Positions 23,965 through 36,440 of a stretch of 64,000 nt of DNA are shown here, one piece after another. Each line of letters opens with the position of its first letter. Position 1 is the first letter of the stretch. A program made the translations under genes and the position numbers. Location: positions 1,922,001 to 1,986,000 of the forward strand of contig RCSZ01000006.1 in assembly GCA_014898425.1 (NCBI GenBank). The letters run 5' to 3'. A model generated the notes under the pieces. The model was not told the origin of the DNA. It made no database searches and saw only the letters and a list, made by a program, of their open reading frames with translations. The DNA comes from Botryotinia globosa. Its lineage: Eukaryota > Ascomycota > Leotiomycetes > Helotiales > Sclerotiniaceae.

Positions 23965-25851
23965 ATGGGCACCGGGATTCCGCAAGAGGCCATAGGTGCT
24001 TCTGCTGCCGTCCTAACATACTCATCTATATGCTTCATTTTGGTCACCTTACTCATATGTATGCTATGGACCTATGGTGAAAGATGGACCTGTAAGTTGC
24101 TTTATCAAAATCTATACCAATATTTCTAACAAGGTAGATGTGACATTCCTCGCAAAGTTCTCTGCTTTAAGCACACTCGGATCTATCGCACAGCAAATAC
24201 ATTATAATCTCTCTTGGCTCATCCTTAAGCATGACATGTATGCGAAGGCTTTAGAAGCTGTAGAGATGCCAGCTTTGGGGTTTTCAGGCGTGGGAAATAA
24301 TGTGGATCTTGTACTATTCACAATTCGTAAGTTCTCATCCCGATGTTGCCAATCCGAATGATTGCTAACATCTTGACCCAGAATTCTATTGTTATAATGT
24401 TATGTCTTTAATGTTGTTATTTTGGTAAGTCGATTCGAAATTAGATGAGTTGAGCATTGAGATTTACCAGTAATCAGGGCTGTTAAACTTTTCTGTGGTT
24501 CCTGGGAAATACGTGCGAACTTCCTTGGTAGCTGGCTGCGAGAACATATATCTTTCATATCCAAGATATTTGCAATTATTGTGCCCGGGATTTTAGTCGG
24601 CGTAGGTCATGCTCCGGCTGTGCTAAGAAGCCTCGCGGGGGCTTTTATTTTAATGAACTCCACAAGTAAGTTCTGCTTAGCCATATCTCTTATCTCTAAA
24701 AGTGTACAATTCGAGCTTGATCTGACTTGTGAGAATAGTGCTCATAAGCTTGTCGACCGGCAGTATCCTCATGGTCCTTATCCTTTATAAATATATCAAA
24801 ACACGGCGACTTCTGTTTGCGCACGAAAAGCGTAATGGGTGGTGGGCTTCAAACGGTACAGCGACGGCGACTGACACGACTGGTACCGTCACTGGAACTG
24901 GAACTGGAACTGGAACTGGAACTGGTCAATCTAATGCCAATAGTCGCAAATTAGCTCGTCGCTCTGTATACGATCGCGCACTTATTACCCGATTTACGAT
25001 TGGATTTGTTATTATTCTGTGAGTCTCTTTGGTTCTCTGATAGCTAAATTGGTAGAAAGACCAGCTGACAATTTTTTGAAAGGGCTTTCGAAGTTGTGTT
25101 AATCATTGTTACTCTATTCTCCGAACAAAACTTTCAAAAACTTGCGAAATCGTCATCTCCCGACTTCTCGGTATCTGGCTGTATTACAGATATCGTTATA
25201 TTCATTCCCGGAGTCACAGCGTCACTCTTAGTATTTCTCGTTTTCGGAACCGCCAAATCTTTCACGCAATATAAAGATTTAATCCTTAGCTGCTGTGGCC
25301 AGCGTACGAAATTTCCTAAAAGCAAAAGAAGAGGTGTTATGAGATCTGGAGATGAGGAACAGGGTACCGAATTTCAAAGATTACCTAGTATGGGGACAAA
25401 GATCGTCACGCCTGAAGAACGAGCTGTGTTGGAAGCAAAAATGCGAGGCATGTTACCTGACCAACGAGCATCCATCGGGACACAATATACAGAACATACG
25501 ACGCAAACGGGGAGAAAAGGACCAGAATCATCAATATACTCTCATACACGAACTTTAAGTCCAATAACAGCCAACTTCAATTTCAATCTTCCAGCCTCAG
25601 CCAGAAACGCATCTCGACCCGCGATACACAAAGACGAACGTGATGCAGGAGAAGCGTGGGCTAGACAAAATGATTTGGAAGTTGGGCTGGCATTGGAGCA
25701 AGAGTGGAGTGATAACAGCTATGGAGGGGGACAAGATTCGACAGGAAATACAACTGTGGGAAATACGACAATTCTTGATGATATCGACTCATCATCTCAT
25801 CGGGATTTTATTCTGGACGATAGTGATGAGCATGAGGGATGGATGATATGA
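23965..25851 (+). CDS. Seven-transmembrane, GPCR-like integral membrane protein
   Basis: Six exons (23965-24091, 24138-24326, 24382-24424, 24478-24665, 24739-25018, 25083-25851) join in phase to about 531 residues. Seven hydrophobic segments can be seen at roughly 15-35, 48-70, 96-122, 140-162, 183-202, 264-287 and 305-328. A short N-terminus, a long loop between TM5 and TM6 (about 203-260), and a hydrophilic tail of almost 200 residues (335-531) resemble a G-protein-coupled receptor. The TM5-6 loop contains a TG dipeptide repeat from an imperfect GGAACT microsatellite. The tail is rich in Ser, Thr and acidic residues and ends DDSDEHEGWMI. I do not recognise a named receptor class (no CFEM, no cAMP-receptor signature), so ligand and coupling are unknown. 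The topology was judged by eye. Confidence 0.75.
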
Positions 25852-26750
25852 ATAGGTTTATGGGAGGAGTTCTAATGATTTTACGATTAATACCTTCAGT
25901 ACCGGATTGATTTTCTATCGGTAGTTTTTGTATAAAAAGGGGAAATATGGATATATATGGATATATGGATATATGGGATATAGGAAGGATAGATAGATGA
26001 ATGGATGGAAAAAATGGTTGGGATTAGCGAGTTGAAATCTCCAAGGGGAAACCGCTACTGTATGAACAGTATGAGAATTAGAAGAAGCAAAATACCCGTT
26101 CTTGATATCTATCACATGTAGTATATATGACGTGCGGTCTATCACATGCAGGAGATCAAATATCCCGAGCCGCATATCGAGAAAAAGAAAATCTTTTGCT
26201 AGGGAGTCGACGATCTACACGCTTCGGAGATATAAGGTTGTCATATCATATCTCACAATACCAGTATGTATGAAGATTACTGGCGTGGCACTGACATCTG
26301 GAACCAGCCAGCTGGATACCGGATAATATTAACATGATAAATCCAGCCAAGACAGAAAAAGCATGGCAAATCCCACCTCCAATTCTCGGAACCCCCTAAA
26401 AATAATCTCGGGGTCTTTGTACGTACGATGAGATTTTTGAGATTTTTGAGATTTTTTCTTTTTTCTTCAAAACATTTGAAATTCGTCGGCCATAGGTTCC
26501 TCCGTGCCTCGGTAGACCCATGCTTGTGTTGTGTTCAACGATTTATATAGTGGTGTCCAGTAACATTATTAATTGAGAGTATTTGAATTTGAATCTTTTT
26601 ATTTATTCATTACTGTTATTTTTCCCCCTTTCTTTGCTTGTTTCTCGTTGATTGCTTATATACATAAGTGTGCAGGTTCATTCTTTACCTGTGTATACAA
26701 TTCCTGCTCAGATTACTAGCTTTCCAAAGTCGGAGCCTCACCTCCTGAAA
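25852..26750. other. Intergenic between the 7TM gene and the thioesterase-like gene
   Basis: Contains a GGATATAT-type simple repeat near 25945-25985 and no credible gene. The 200 bases before 26751 should include the promoter and leader of the next gene. Confidence 0.5.
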
Positions 26751-27922
26751 ATGGCATCCGCAACTCGTCTCCCTCTCAAATCGATTGCGTTCACGACGGC
26801 AGTGGTCGCCGCAGCAGGTATCTCTCGTGTGAATATACAAAAATTGCTTTCCGATGTCTTTACTGGACCGGGTAGTTATTCGCGGATTGCAGCTATCGTT
26901 GTCATTCTAGCCAATCTGAAAAGTTTACCTGGAGTGTGGCATGTATGTTCTCCTTTCTTTGCTCTCCGTCTCATTCATTTCACAAGAAAGAGGAGCAAAA
27001 ATAACATCAACTAACACGTCCGCAGTTCCGCGTCTGGAATGCAATCCTCAAACATCTCCTCTTCACCATCCCCAATATCCCTTCGGATCTCGGTCCCGCA
27101 TCGCTCTTCCTCCCCGTCATCACAACCTCCCATGCCCCCCTCTGGGAATGCGATTACAATTTGCATAAATCGAATAGTACCTATTTCTCCGATCTCGACG
27201 TCACGCGTTCGCATATCATTTGCTGTCTTCTAGAACCGGGCATTCATGCTCTGCAAGCGAACCCGAAAAATAGACTCGTGCTGGATAAAGAAGGGAAAGC
27301 GGTGCGCGGAAGATGGGGAATCATGTTGGGAGGCGTGATGTGTAATTTCAAGAGGGAAATAGGCATTTATGAGAAATATGAGATGTGGAGTCGCATACTG
27401 TGTTGGGATCGCAAGTGGATTTATGTGGTGACGCATTTTGTCAAGAAGGGGACGGTGAGACCGAGGGGGTTTGTGTTGGGGGATGGAAGTTGGCTTGGGG
27501 GTGGGAATGCGAGGTTTGAGGAGAGGGAGGGAGAGGGTGGGGATGCGGTGGAGGTGGATGAGAAAGCTATTTTTGCAAGTGCGGTTAGTAAGTATGTGAT
27601 GAAACTGGGAAGGTTGACGGTTCATCCAGAGGTGGTGTTGAATGCTAGTGGGGTGTTGCCGGAGAGACCGGGTGGTTGGCATAGTATGGCTAATTCTGGG
27701 GTTTCGACGCCGGAAATGGATGAGTCGTTTGTCGAGGCGAAGGTCGAGGATGAGGAAGTTAAAGAGGGGAGGAATGGAAACGAATGGAATTGGGAGAGAG
27801 TTGAGAAGGAAAACAAACGAGGATTGCAATTTGCAGAACATTTTGCTGCGATGGAGGGGTTGCATCAGGAGTTTACTGGAAGTCAGGGACCAGCTTTGGG
27901 TAAATATAGAGATTTGTTGTGA
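26751..27922 (+). CDS. THEM6-like hotdog-fold (4HBT) thioesterase family protein
   Basis: Two exons (26751-26942 and 27026-27922) join in phase to about 362 residues. An N-terminal hydrophobic stretch (about 12-52, including FTTAVVAAAG and IAAIVVILANL) suggests membrane anchoring. The hotdog region follows: ITTSHAPLWECDYNLHKSNSTYFSDLDVTR, where the HKSNSTYFSDLD part (from H111) matches the HMNNxxYxxxxD pattern of the 4HBT/THEM6 group. A strand-rich core (MCNFKREIGIYEKYEMWSRI) and KWIYVVTHFVK come next, then a low-complexity tail with Gly- and Glu-rich segments. Known relatives are membrane-associated and presumed to act on acyl thioesters; the substrate is unknown. The histidine and aspartate of the motif are present, so activity is possible. 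An alternative is a non-catalytic hotdog protein. Confidence 0.8.
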
Positions 27923-30690
27923 GAGTATAAGACTTTTTGCGGAGTCGAGACGTTGATTGATGAGCAGGCTCATATAGATTAGAATAGAATAGACTAGATC
28001 GGCTGGGATGGAGTACATAGGTTGTGAATGAGCATATAGACTAATTTATAGAAGAAATATCAAGACGATATTTGTAATCTAGGACAAGTGCAAGGCATTT
28101 TCCGGAGCCATTTCATTCCTCTCAAGCGAGCAAGATTAACATATCAACAACGATTAAGTTCTTTTAATGTAACCATGAGAAGTGAATACAGCAAGTGGTA
28201 GTACCATATTCCCTTCTTGTCGTTACAGCGCAGGGCGTGATTGAGTATATAAGGGGTAGGGTTTACATCTCAAGAAGAACAACTGTCTTTGAGTGGTACC
28301 CGATGATCACAAGGTCGAGCGCTACAGCCTTTAAAATTAGTGAAAAGATCGATGTATGTCTTTGAGATATGCATAGTATTTCAGGTGTGGAAAAGAGAAA
28401 CCTTGAGAGGTGCTTTCCCCTTGTTTCATGGAGTCTTGTTTTGTCGAATCTTGCTTTGTCTTGGTGATGATGTGATGGTGATGGTGATGGATATGAAATT
28501 AGTGTTGAAATAGGAGGGGAGATGATAATGAGGATTTTCTCGATGTGTGATTGACAGCAAGAAGTCTCATTTTCCTTGCGTTTTTGTCGCGTGAAGTAGG
28601 AAGTGAAGGATTTTATGAATATATGTCGGTTAGTTTTGGGGCTGAGGGATTGGATTTACTATGGATGTGTGAAGGAGAGCTACGCGATTGGTAGCAGCCT
28701 TCTTTATCTAGTATATTCTTTATCGGTGTTTGGTATTTTGATTGCATGGCTTCGAGGTGTTATTTATATATTTGGGGGAAGAACAACGAGGGAAGATCAG
28801 AAGGGAAAATGAGAAGAGGGTGGAGTTTGTGTGTATAGAAGTGAATGATATACTCCATGCGCAAATCATAGACTAAAAAGAAGCGCTACAGTACCTATAT
28901 ATACATTCGACGTTTGTGTATTTCTAACAAGAAATCCGAGATCAGTTTCAAGGATTGGAAAAGTGATATCGAAAGCTCGAAATCAAAGTTTGAGGAATTC
29001 AGTAGATTTAAAGAGAAAATACTCAGAAGCATAGTGAGGTGCAGCTCGAAATGCGTGGGGTTTCAAACTACTTTTTTGAGTTGGGGTTTGAGGTTTTGTT
29101 TTTCAAGGGGTTAGAATTGGGAAAGTGAGGGAATGGCTGTTTCTTGTTGCTTGTTGTCTTGGTTTGATTTTATGGAGCGGAGTGCTTAGATGGTGTTGAG
29201 TGACAGTGGTGTGTACACTTATATCTTGACAGCGGACAAGAAAAAAGTATGAATGACAAGAAAAGGATTTTTTATTGCATGTGTAATGATGAGATGGAAG
29301 TTTATAGATATCAACTCGATTCAATGCGTCCATGTACCTATGATTCTCACGTAACGGGAAATGGAGATTGACTTCAGCTGTTCGGACTTTTGGATATTCG
29401 GATATTGGGATACTTGTTGAGCATTAACGAGGTAATTGTGAGGAAATTTGGAGCTCAAAAGTATCGTCTATATACGCCGAACTTGAGAACTCTTTGGCCA
29501 GGATAGAAAGAGAATTAAGAGGGGCACACACATACACTGCGAATTGGGAGGGGTGAAATGATGCATTTACATTCACATTTACAATTATTCGCTTAGTAAA
29601 TGAATCCATGAAAACTTCCAAGCAGATCAACACAATGAGCGTCGAGCCGAAAAGGAAAACAAGATTTATGCAAAGAGCGGTGGTATAAGAATATTCTCAC
29701 ATCTTTTCTGGATCCTTTCTCTAATTCATTGTATCTTCTATCTAGACCAGCTAACTTTGGCAGTCTTTGGGAGCAATGGAATAGTGTCTTTTGAGCTGTC
29801 GTTGTTTTATACCTATCTATCTCTCCCGAAAGGAGATATGAGAAGGCGGAAAGTTGTGTGGGTTTGAATGAGGAAATGGTCATGAGATAGATGGTTTCTG
29901 GTGGTGATGATTTAAGTGACAGTGAGAGATACCTGGCGGGATGAGAGTAGGGGTTGCGTTGTTACTATGATGAGTTTTTCCTGTATGTCTAGTTCACTTA
30001 TGCCTACGGGTTTAATGACAGAGATGGGTCCATTTAAGAGCGGCGGTGGCAGTGCACTCATAAATTTGGGTGTACGGCATATTAGATGGAGTTTGTTGGA
30101 CTTCTCAGCTGGGAGTAACGGGTTTTTTATACTGAGGGAAGAAGATTTCAAGAAGAGGAAGTAAGAGCACAGTGGGGTTGAAGAGAGGTGAATGAGGACG
30201 CACATCCATAATTTTTGTTAAAACACCAAGCTATCCCGACATCCTCAGTGGGTAATCATAATCTGACTAATCTGACTTTGAATTCAGAGGAAGCGAGAAT
30301 TATAAAAGAGACCAGGTGTTGGGAATCAGAGGACCAAGAATCCTTGGGACAAAGTAAAATACAATGAGGGATTGTGGCTGCGTGTGTGATAGATGATGGT
30401 TGAGTGTGCAGTATGTTGTATCTTTCGAATGGAGTTTGGAATAGAGGGAGTGATGATTTTTGACAGGGTTCGTACCAATGCAATAGTTGTATTGGTTATT
30501 GGTCATGGGCAGCAGATGTCTTACGTCGAGTGACAGCAGAAATGGTATGATGAGATGAGAACATGGGATGTACATCATTGTTGTTATTCTCATGATCCTT
30601 ATATCTGAAATATGAAATCTTTCGCATTCCTCATAAAAAACGTTCCTTGAATTCGGCAGGCAAGAGATAGCGAAATTCTCCAAACATGGT

Positions 30691-30758
30691 GGTTACATTG
30701 AACTCTTACATTGACCTCTTACATTGAACTCTAACATTGAACTCTAACATTGAACTCC
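30691..30758. repeat. 14-bp tandem repeat, about 5 copies
   Basis: Successive units of the form TAACATTGAACTC or TTACATTGAACTC follow head to tail, with one variant containing GACCTC. Confidence 0.8.
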
Positions 30759-30865
30759 CATCAAAAATACGACCGTCAGCTTAACGACTGCCTGAAAACC
30801 CAATCAAGAGGTAATTACTTGCCCTTTTATAAAAATGAAGAATATTTTTTCCAGATGTAACCTAG

Positions 30866-30883
30866 CGAGGGGATGACCCCTCG
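30866..30883. other. Perfect GC-rich hairpin
   Basis: CGAGGGG and CCCCTCG form a 7-bp perfect stem around the 4-base loop ATGA, in otherwise AT-rich intergenic DNA. No T-run follows on either strand and no associated transcript is evident, so the function is unknown. Confidence 0.5.
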
Positions 30884-32304
30884 ACATGGAAGAAAAACGA
30901 GGCCAAATTAATCACCTTGATAAATTCTACAACAAATCAACCAATAATCAAATTACAAAAGTTGATGAAATCAAATAAATCTTGGAATCATCGTTCATTA
31001 CAAACAACATTGTTGAAATATCTATTATTCTGAAGAGGAATGAAATAATGGGACTGTCAAAGGGCTTTGCTGGTGGTTGATTCCGCCCTGTTTTTTCTCC
31101 TATATAGAGACCCTAGTCGTATGAGCTGTCAGGAACTGAATCCATTTTCAAATCAGATATTAATCAATTTACCGATTCTTCAAATTACACAAATACATAT
31201 ATACATAGGTATATACATACACATATATATATAAACATATATAAACCACCCAAAACCCAAACCACTCAAACCACCCAAAACTCAAACCTCCCTACCCACA
31301 ACATCACAACATCACACCATCACAATCTCAAAGTCAAATACAAACCAGAAATACCATAACCATCCGCAGGCACATTATATATATTATTCACAAAAATCGA
31401 AAAACTGTAAGAATCGCAATGTGATTTCCTATTCCCTCATCCCATCCCATCTCTCCAACGAAACTAATCATCATTATTCTCGTCTCACTCACGATTCGGT
31501 ATATCTATGTAAAGGTAGCAAAGGGTCATCATGCATGATACAATCAATGATAATAGCAAATTTCCACAAGTGATGAAAACTCCTTTCTCTCCCTCTCCAT
31601 CCACTCTCCAGTCTCTACCCCCTCCCCACGTTCATCTCTTCCTTTCCTATTTCTCCTCTCCAGTCTTCAAAATGCTATTCACATTACCTCTCTCAATCAA
31701 TCGCCAACTATCCTACATACATACACATTACATCTTTCATCCATACAACTTTACCATGACCACCCATCGATTCCAACATCACTAGTAAATTCCTACCTGC
31801 CCAGTCCGTCACAAGATCTCTTATCATTTCAAAATCACATCACAAAAATCAATCAAAGATGTTTATTGTAAAAATCATCATTTTTCTTTCCCAACAGATT
31901 ATTCCTGCCCAATAACAAAAGCACCACCGAACCATAAACCACAAGCAACATATTAAATCTCGTGTGTGAAATCTCCCTTGCGAAAAATATCATCACATAT
32001 GATCAAAAGTGCCAAAAGAAAATTAAAGAAAAGCCTCAGAGGAGAAAAGACATGATAGAAAAGAAAGCAGCGAGTGAGATAGAATCCATTTCCCCCCTCC
32101 CCAAAAATACGTTCAGTAAAAAATCCCAAAAGCTCCCTCCATATCCCTTAATCCATCCGCTATCCAGAGCTTGTTTGTGTGTCAATCTTACGCCTGCCTT
32201 AATCGTGATAATTCATCCCCATTCCCTTCGCCATATTCATCCACGTCCTTTCCATCGAATTATGTAGTCATCTTTACCCTAATACAACTTGCTGGGTGAT
32301 ACTT

Positions 32305-35073
32305 TTACTTCTTGGATTCTGATTCTTGCTCGGCAAGGTATTCCTCATCACTGGCATCGAGAATATCGTACTCCTCATCTGTCATGAATCCATCCTCGGC
32401 CTCGTCATCTTCGAAGTTTTGATTGAATTCCTCAAAGTCATCGTTGAAGATTTCTTCGGAAGTTGAAACGACCTTTGGAGATGGTTGAGCTTCGTGAATG
32501 CTTGAGATTGGAGATTCCTTTTCAAGCTTTGGGAAAATCATCTGACTAGTCTCAGCTTCGGGTAAGTCACGAGTTTCTTCGACTTCGGATGAAGCTTCAG
32601 AGACAAGCTCTTGCTCATCAGCTACAACCTTAGGAACTTCAACCTTGGCAGCTTCAACCTTAGGAGCTTCAGTCTCAGCAACTTCAGCCTTGGTGACTGG
32701 AGTTGGCTCATTGACAGTAATATCACACCAAAGTCTGTGACCAAATTTATCACCAGTAGGAGTGGTAAGACGCCAGTATGAAATGAAGCTACCAGCACGG
32801 TTGGGAGTTCTCATCAAGACGGTGAAACCGTATTCTTGACCAGGAGCGACTTCAGTGTAACAAGTTGTGCTCTCAGCAGCACTGACAAGTTCATGTACGC
32901 TGGCTGGGTGTTCAGGATCAACAGCACACATGTTATCACCACCAACGAATCGAACACTGCAACCTGCAGGCCAAGATGTCTTGCCACCATTGCGGAGATG
33001 CCAGGTTTGTTCGAAAACTGAGTTTGGTGTCATCATGGTACCATCAGCAACTGCATCACGAACAAAGTGTGCAGCCAATTCCTCTTCGACGGGAGCTGGA
33101 GCTTCTTCGGCGACCTCCTCGACAACTTCCTCCTTGACCTCAACCGGTTCAACCTCAGCAACAGGCGCGACCTCAACAACAGGCTTAACTTCAGCAACGG
33201 TTTGAACTTGTGTTGCAGCATTAGTGGATTGAGTTGGAGTAGTCTCAGTTGCCTTTGAAGTTGTTGGAGCAAAACGATCACCCATTGGTGCCATGGGTTT
33301 ACCATTTGGATGATCACCAAGAGTTGTAACGCTAACATTGCGAACAGGTGTCTTGAACTTGATCAAAGGATGAGTCTTGTTGTGAGAGTTGGATGGACTA
33401 GCCTCACAAACAGCACAGAAATCGGTGTCATGGCAGACAGCACACTTGTAACGATCTCCAGTGATATAAGCGGGGGAAACGTTACCATTGTCATCTTCGG
33501 TGTGGTGCTTGTGTTTGCAAAGAGGTCCATCACAGAAAATACCATGATGACGAACTCTGCTAGCTTGTTGTTGAGCACGCGAGCGGCTGACAGGTTCATA
33601 GAGAGGTACGAATCTGTGACCTTGGTGGATGAAGGCAGCATTCGCAATGCATGCATCGCAGTAATCCCAATCTGGACAATCAAGGCACTTGTGACGAACG
33701 CCAAAGATGTTTCTATCACATCCATCACAGATAGCAGAGTGAGAGGCGTTTCGACCTGCGGCGAGAAGAGCAGAGACCATTGGACCAAAGTTAGCATCCT
33801 CATCCACGAAAGCGAAAGCGTGCTTGGGGTTGTGGCCATGCTTCAATGATACGTGGCATTGAATACACAAATCGAAATCTTCACAATCGATGCAAGTGAC
33901 GAATTGCTCTTCGGACAATTCAGAGATGCAGCTATTGCAAGTGCGAGTAGGAACAGGTCTCTTTTCTTCGACTGCGGGAGCGACGAGAGTAGTCTTGGAG
34001 TCGGAGAATTGAGGCTTGCTCTCTCTGTAGCCAGAAAGTTGTTTAGGGGCGAGCTTTTCGGTTGTGCTGTGAATGTATTGACCCTTGTCCACGATGCGTT
34101 TAATCAACCAATGATCACCATTGCAGGTGACTCCAGCATCGTTACACTCTGGGCACAAGTCGAAATCACCATTATCACAGGTGCTGCAATGATAGTGGAT
34201 ATCTGGAATAGAGACACTGCAACTATTACAGTAAACGGAGAACGAGCTGACAACAGGTTCTCGTGACATTGAGCCTGGTAAAGGCTCGCCATTGGGATAT
34301 CTGTCCATCAAGTAGGCAGGAACTGGCTTTTCGTGTCGGATGGCTGCTTGGTAAGCAGCGTGAGTTTTAGAGACAGCCATCTCATCAAAGGATTTTTGTA
34401 AGGAGATAATTGCTTCAATCTGCTCTTGAACTTTGGATTGCACTTGCACTGAAGCACTTGACTCCGTGTGTTGTGCTTCTGTTCTAGCCTCCGAGTCAAA
34501 AGCGACGCTGCGTCTGGCGTTAGGGATCTCAGTGGTTGATGGGAGTGATATGCGACTGGTGAATGAGGGGTGTGCAGGTTGTGCTACCACAGGCTTGGCT
34601 GAAGTTGGTTCTTCATCCTCGACGGAAGCTGGCTTTGGCATGACTGGTTCTTTGTCCTTGATCGTGACCTTGAGTCTGAGCTTAAGCTTAGCCTTGGCAG
34701 CACGATACAATTGTTTGTAAACTGAAGGATTGGTTGCATCGAGGACGATAAAGGCAGCGGCACTATCGGAGTATCTCTCGAAGATAGCCTCGGATGTTGT
34801 AGGGATGGCGAGAAGGAATCGAAGCTATGTAGATGACAATGATTAGCGACATTCAAATGATTTTATCACGATCGATCGTGATTAAACAAAATAATATGTT
34901 GTGCATAATCGCGGAGCTGTGTTTGGAGATAGATTGATGTTATCACATACCTTATCGGGAAGAGTGCTAGCACCGAGATCACGAAGAGGAAGCTTGAATC
35001 TTCGATTGCTACCCTCAATATTGACCTTGAGGGTCACCAGAGTATCTGGAGTTGGGGCCGTCATGGACGCCAT
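32305..35073 (-). CDS. NBR1-type selective autophagy receptor (PB1, ZZ zinc fingers, FW domain)
   Basis: Two exons (35073-34951 and 34824-32305) splice in phase to about 880 residues. The N-terminal PB1-like domain spans about 1-94. Four ZZ-type zinc fingers follow at roughly 240-286, 336-380, 407-451 and 472-531, each with CxxC pairs and the DFDLC, DWDYC or DTDFC signature. The NBR1-specific FW (four-tryptophan) domain lies at about 625-745, including FEQTWHLRNGGKTSWPAGC and ISYWRLTTP. The tail is strongly acidic and contains a consensus LC3/ATG8-interacting motif, EEYDIL (Y860-L863). Fungal NBR1 homologues recruit cargo to ATG8; the cargo here is unknown. A coil-forming Gln/Glu/Val segment (about 170-190) precedes the first ZZ finger. 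ATG5, needed for ATG8 lipidation, is about 11 kb away. Confidence 0.93.
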
Positions 35074-35935
35074 GATTGAAATTAACAAATCTATGGAAGA
35101 GTATCGTTGTCAGTCGATGTGCAAGTGATGAAGGGAAGAAGTGATGAAGTGATGTTGAGAGAGCGGTGACCTTGCAAGGGAATGGTGCCGGTGCCGGTAG
35201 AGCAAAGAAGCCAGGAATCGATCGGACTTACTTATCTATCTTATTATGAAAATGGGATTCTTTGAGTGGGAATATCTTTGAAGAATCGAAGGATTCGATA
35301 TTTGTTGAAACCGATCAAAGAATCAAGGGATATTCTTTTGATCTATTATGAAAAGGGAATTGTTGTAGGTAAAGTGGATTGATGCGTTTTTGATTGATGT
35401 TGTAAGTTGGATGTTGTATGTTGTAGGAATAGAGGATGGAGGATGGAGAAGATGTGGAGAGGAATATGTAGGCGGTAGGTGGTCGGTGGTAGGTGGTCGG
35501 TGGTAGGTGAGAGGTGAGAGGTGAGAGGTGAGAGGTGATATGTAATAATATGTAATATGTAAAAAGGGTTTGGGTTTAGCTTACGAAAACCAGGTATACA
35601 GTACCTACCAGGCTAACATCAATAAGCAAGGCTGCCGTAGAAGGGTACGTGGAAAGGCCTGTCTGTACTGGACCTAGTAATAAGAAGAGACCGATTTGTG
35701 AAGGGTGAATGCGAGAATGATACGGTCAGGTCATTATTGAATATCGAGGTAGGTAGGTAGGTAGGTAGGTAGGTAATCAATCATGAGGGTTTGGATGGGT
35801 TTTTGCCTCTTTCCATGTGATTCTATCGTATGGTAGGGTAGGGTATGGTAGATGATGATGTGATGTTTTTGTACTAGAGATACTAGATACCTAGCTATAG
35901 ATAATTGAATTTTATACTACATTACACTACTGTAT

Positions 35936-36262
35936 ATGACATCTTGTATTTTATATCTTGTATTTTATATCTTGTATTTTATATCTTGTATCTTGTATTT
36001 TATATCTTATATCTTGTATTTTATATTTTGTATTTTGTATCTTGTATCTTATATCTTATATAATATATTTTATATATTGTATCTTATATCTTATATCTTA
36101 TATTTTATATTTTGTATTTTGTATCTTGTATCTTATATCTTATATAATATATTTTATATATTGTATTTTATATCTTATATCTTATATTTTATATCTTACA
36201 TCCTATACCTTATATCTTACATCTTACATCCTATATCTTACATCTTACATCCTACATCCTAC
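35936..36262. repeat. TATCTTGTATTT-type minisatellite with an 84-bp higher-order duplication
   Basis: The array is built of TATCTTGTATTT and TATCTTATATTT units. A longer segment starting TATTTTATATTTTG at about 36017 recurs at about 36101, including the irregular TATAATATATTTTATATATTG part, showing an 84-bp period on top of the short unit. Confidence 0.85.
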
Positions 36263-36404
36263 ATCCATCTCACATCTTTATAAATGCCACTCAAAAGTCC
36301 ATCCCATCCATCCCATCCACCCTCTCATTATCAATACTCCAGCTTTCTCACTGCCGCTTTCTCACTACTTGCTCCCTCCCTACTTTATCTAGCATCCTCG
36401 CATC

Positions 36405-36440
36405 CTCACGCCCTCACGCCCTCACGCCCTCACGCCCTCA
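36405..36440. repeat. (CTCACGCC)n octanucleotide repeat
   Basis: Four perfect 8-bp copies. Confidence 0.85.

Larger units (their letters stand above)
27923..32304. other. 4.4 kb intergenic region, no supportable gene
   Basis: Frames here stay below about 130 residues and compete on opposite strands (for example two frames of about 82 and 97 residues occupy the same DNA at 29912-30205). A 66-residue hydrophobic frame starts at an ATG near 28615 but has no supporting pattern. A 14-bp tandem repeat and a GC-rich hairpin are listed separately. The stretch 31200-32300 is A/C-rich simple sequence downstream of the NBR1 gene. Confidence 0.45.

Noticed and set aside
27230..28018. 262-residue minus-strand frame
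   Set aside because: It is the antisense shadow of the THEM6-like gene, whose plus-strand reading has an intron in phase and a family motif.
28615..28812. 66-residue hydrophobic frame, possible small membrane protein
   Set aside because: A single short frame without homology, intron, or upstream signal; chance is sufficient.
29912..30205. Paired frames of 82 (+) and 97 (-) residues on the same DNA
   Set aside because: Neither strand shows a motif, the two compete, and neither has a clear promoter or splice partner.
33310..33849. Plus-strand frames of 112-179 residues inside the NBR1 gene
   Set aside because: Antisense shadows of an exon that encodes four zinc fingers and the FW domain on the minus strand.
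35936..36392. Tyr/Ile/Leu-repeat frames of 115-144 residues that could look like membrane proteins
   Set aside because: They are translations of the TATCTTGTATTT minisatellite. Composition follows the repeat, not selection.
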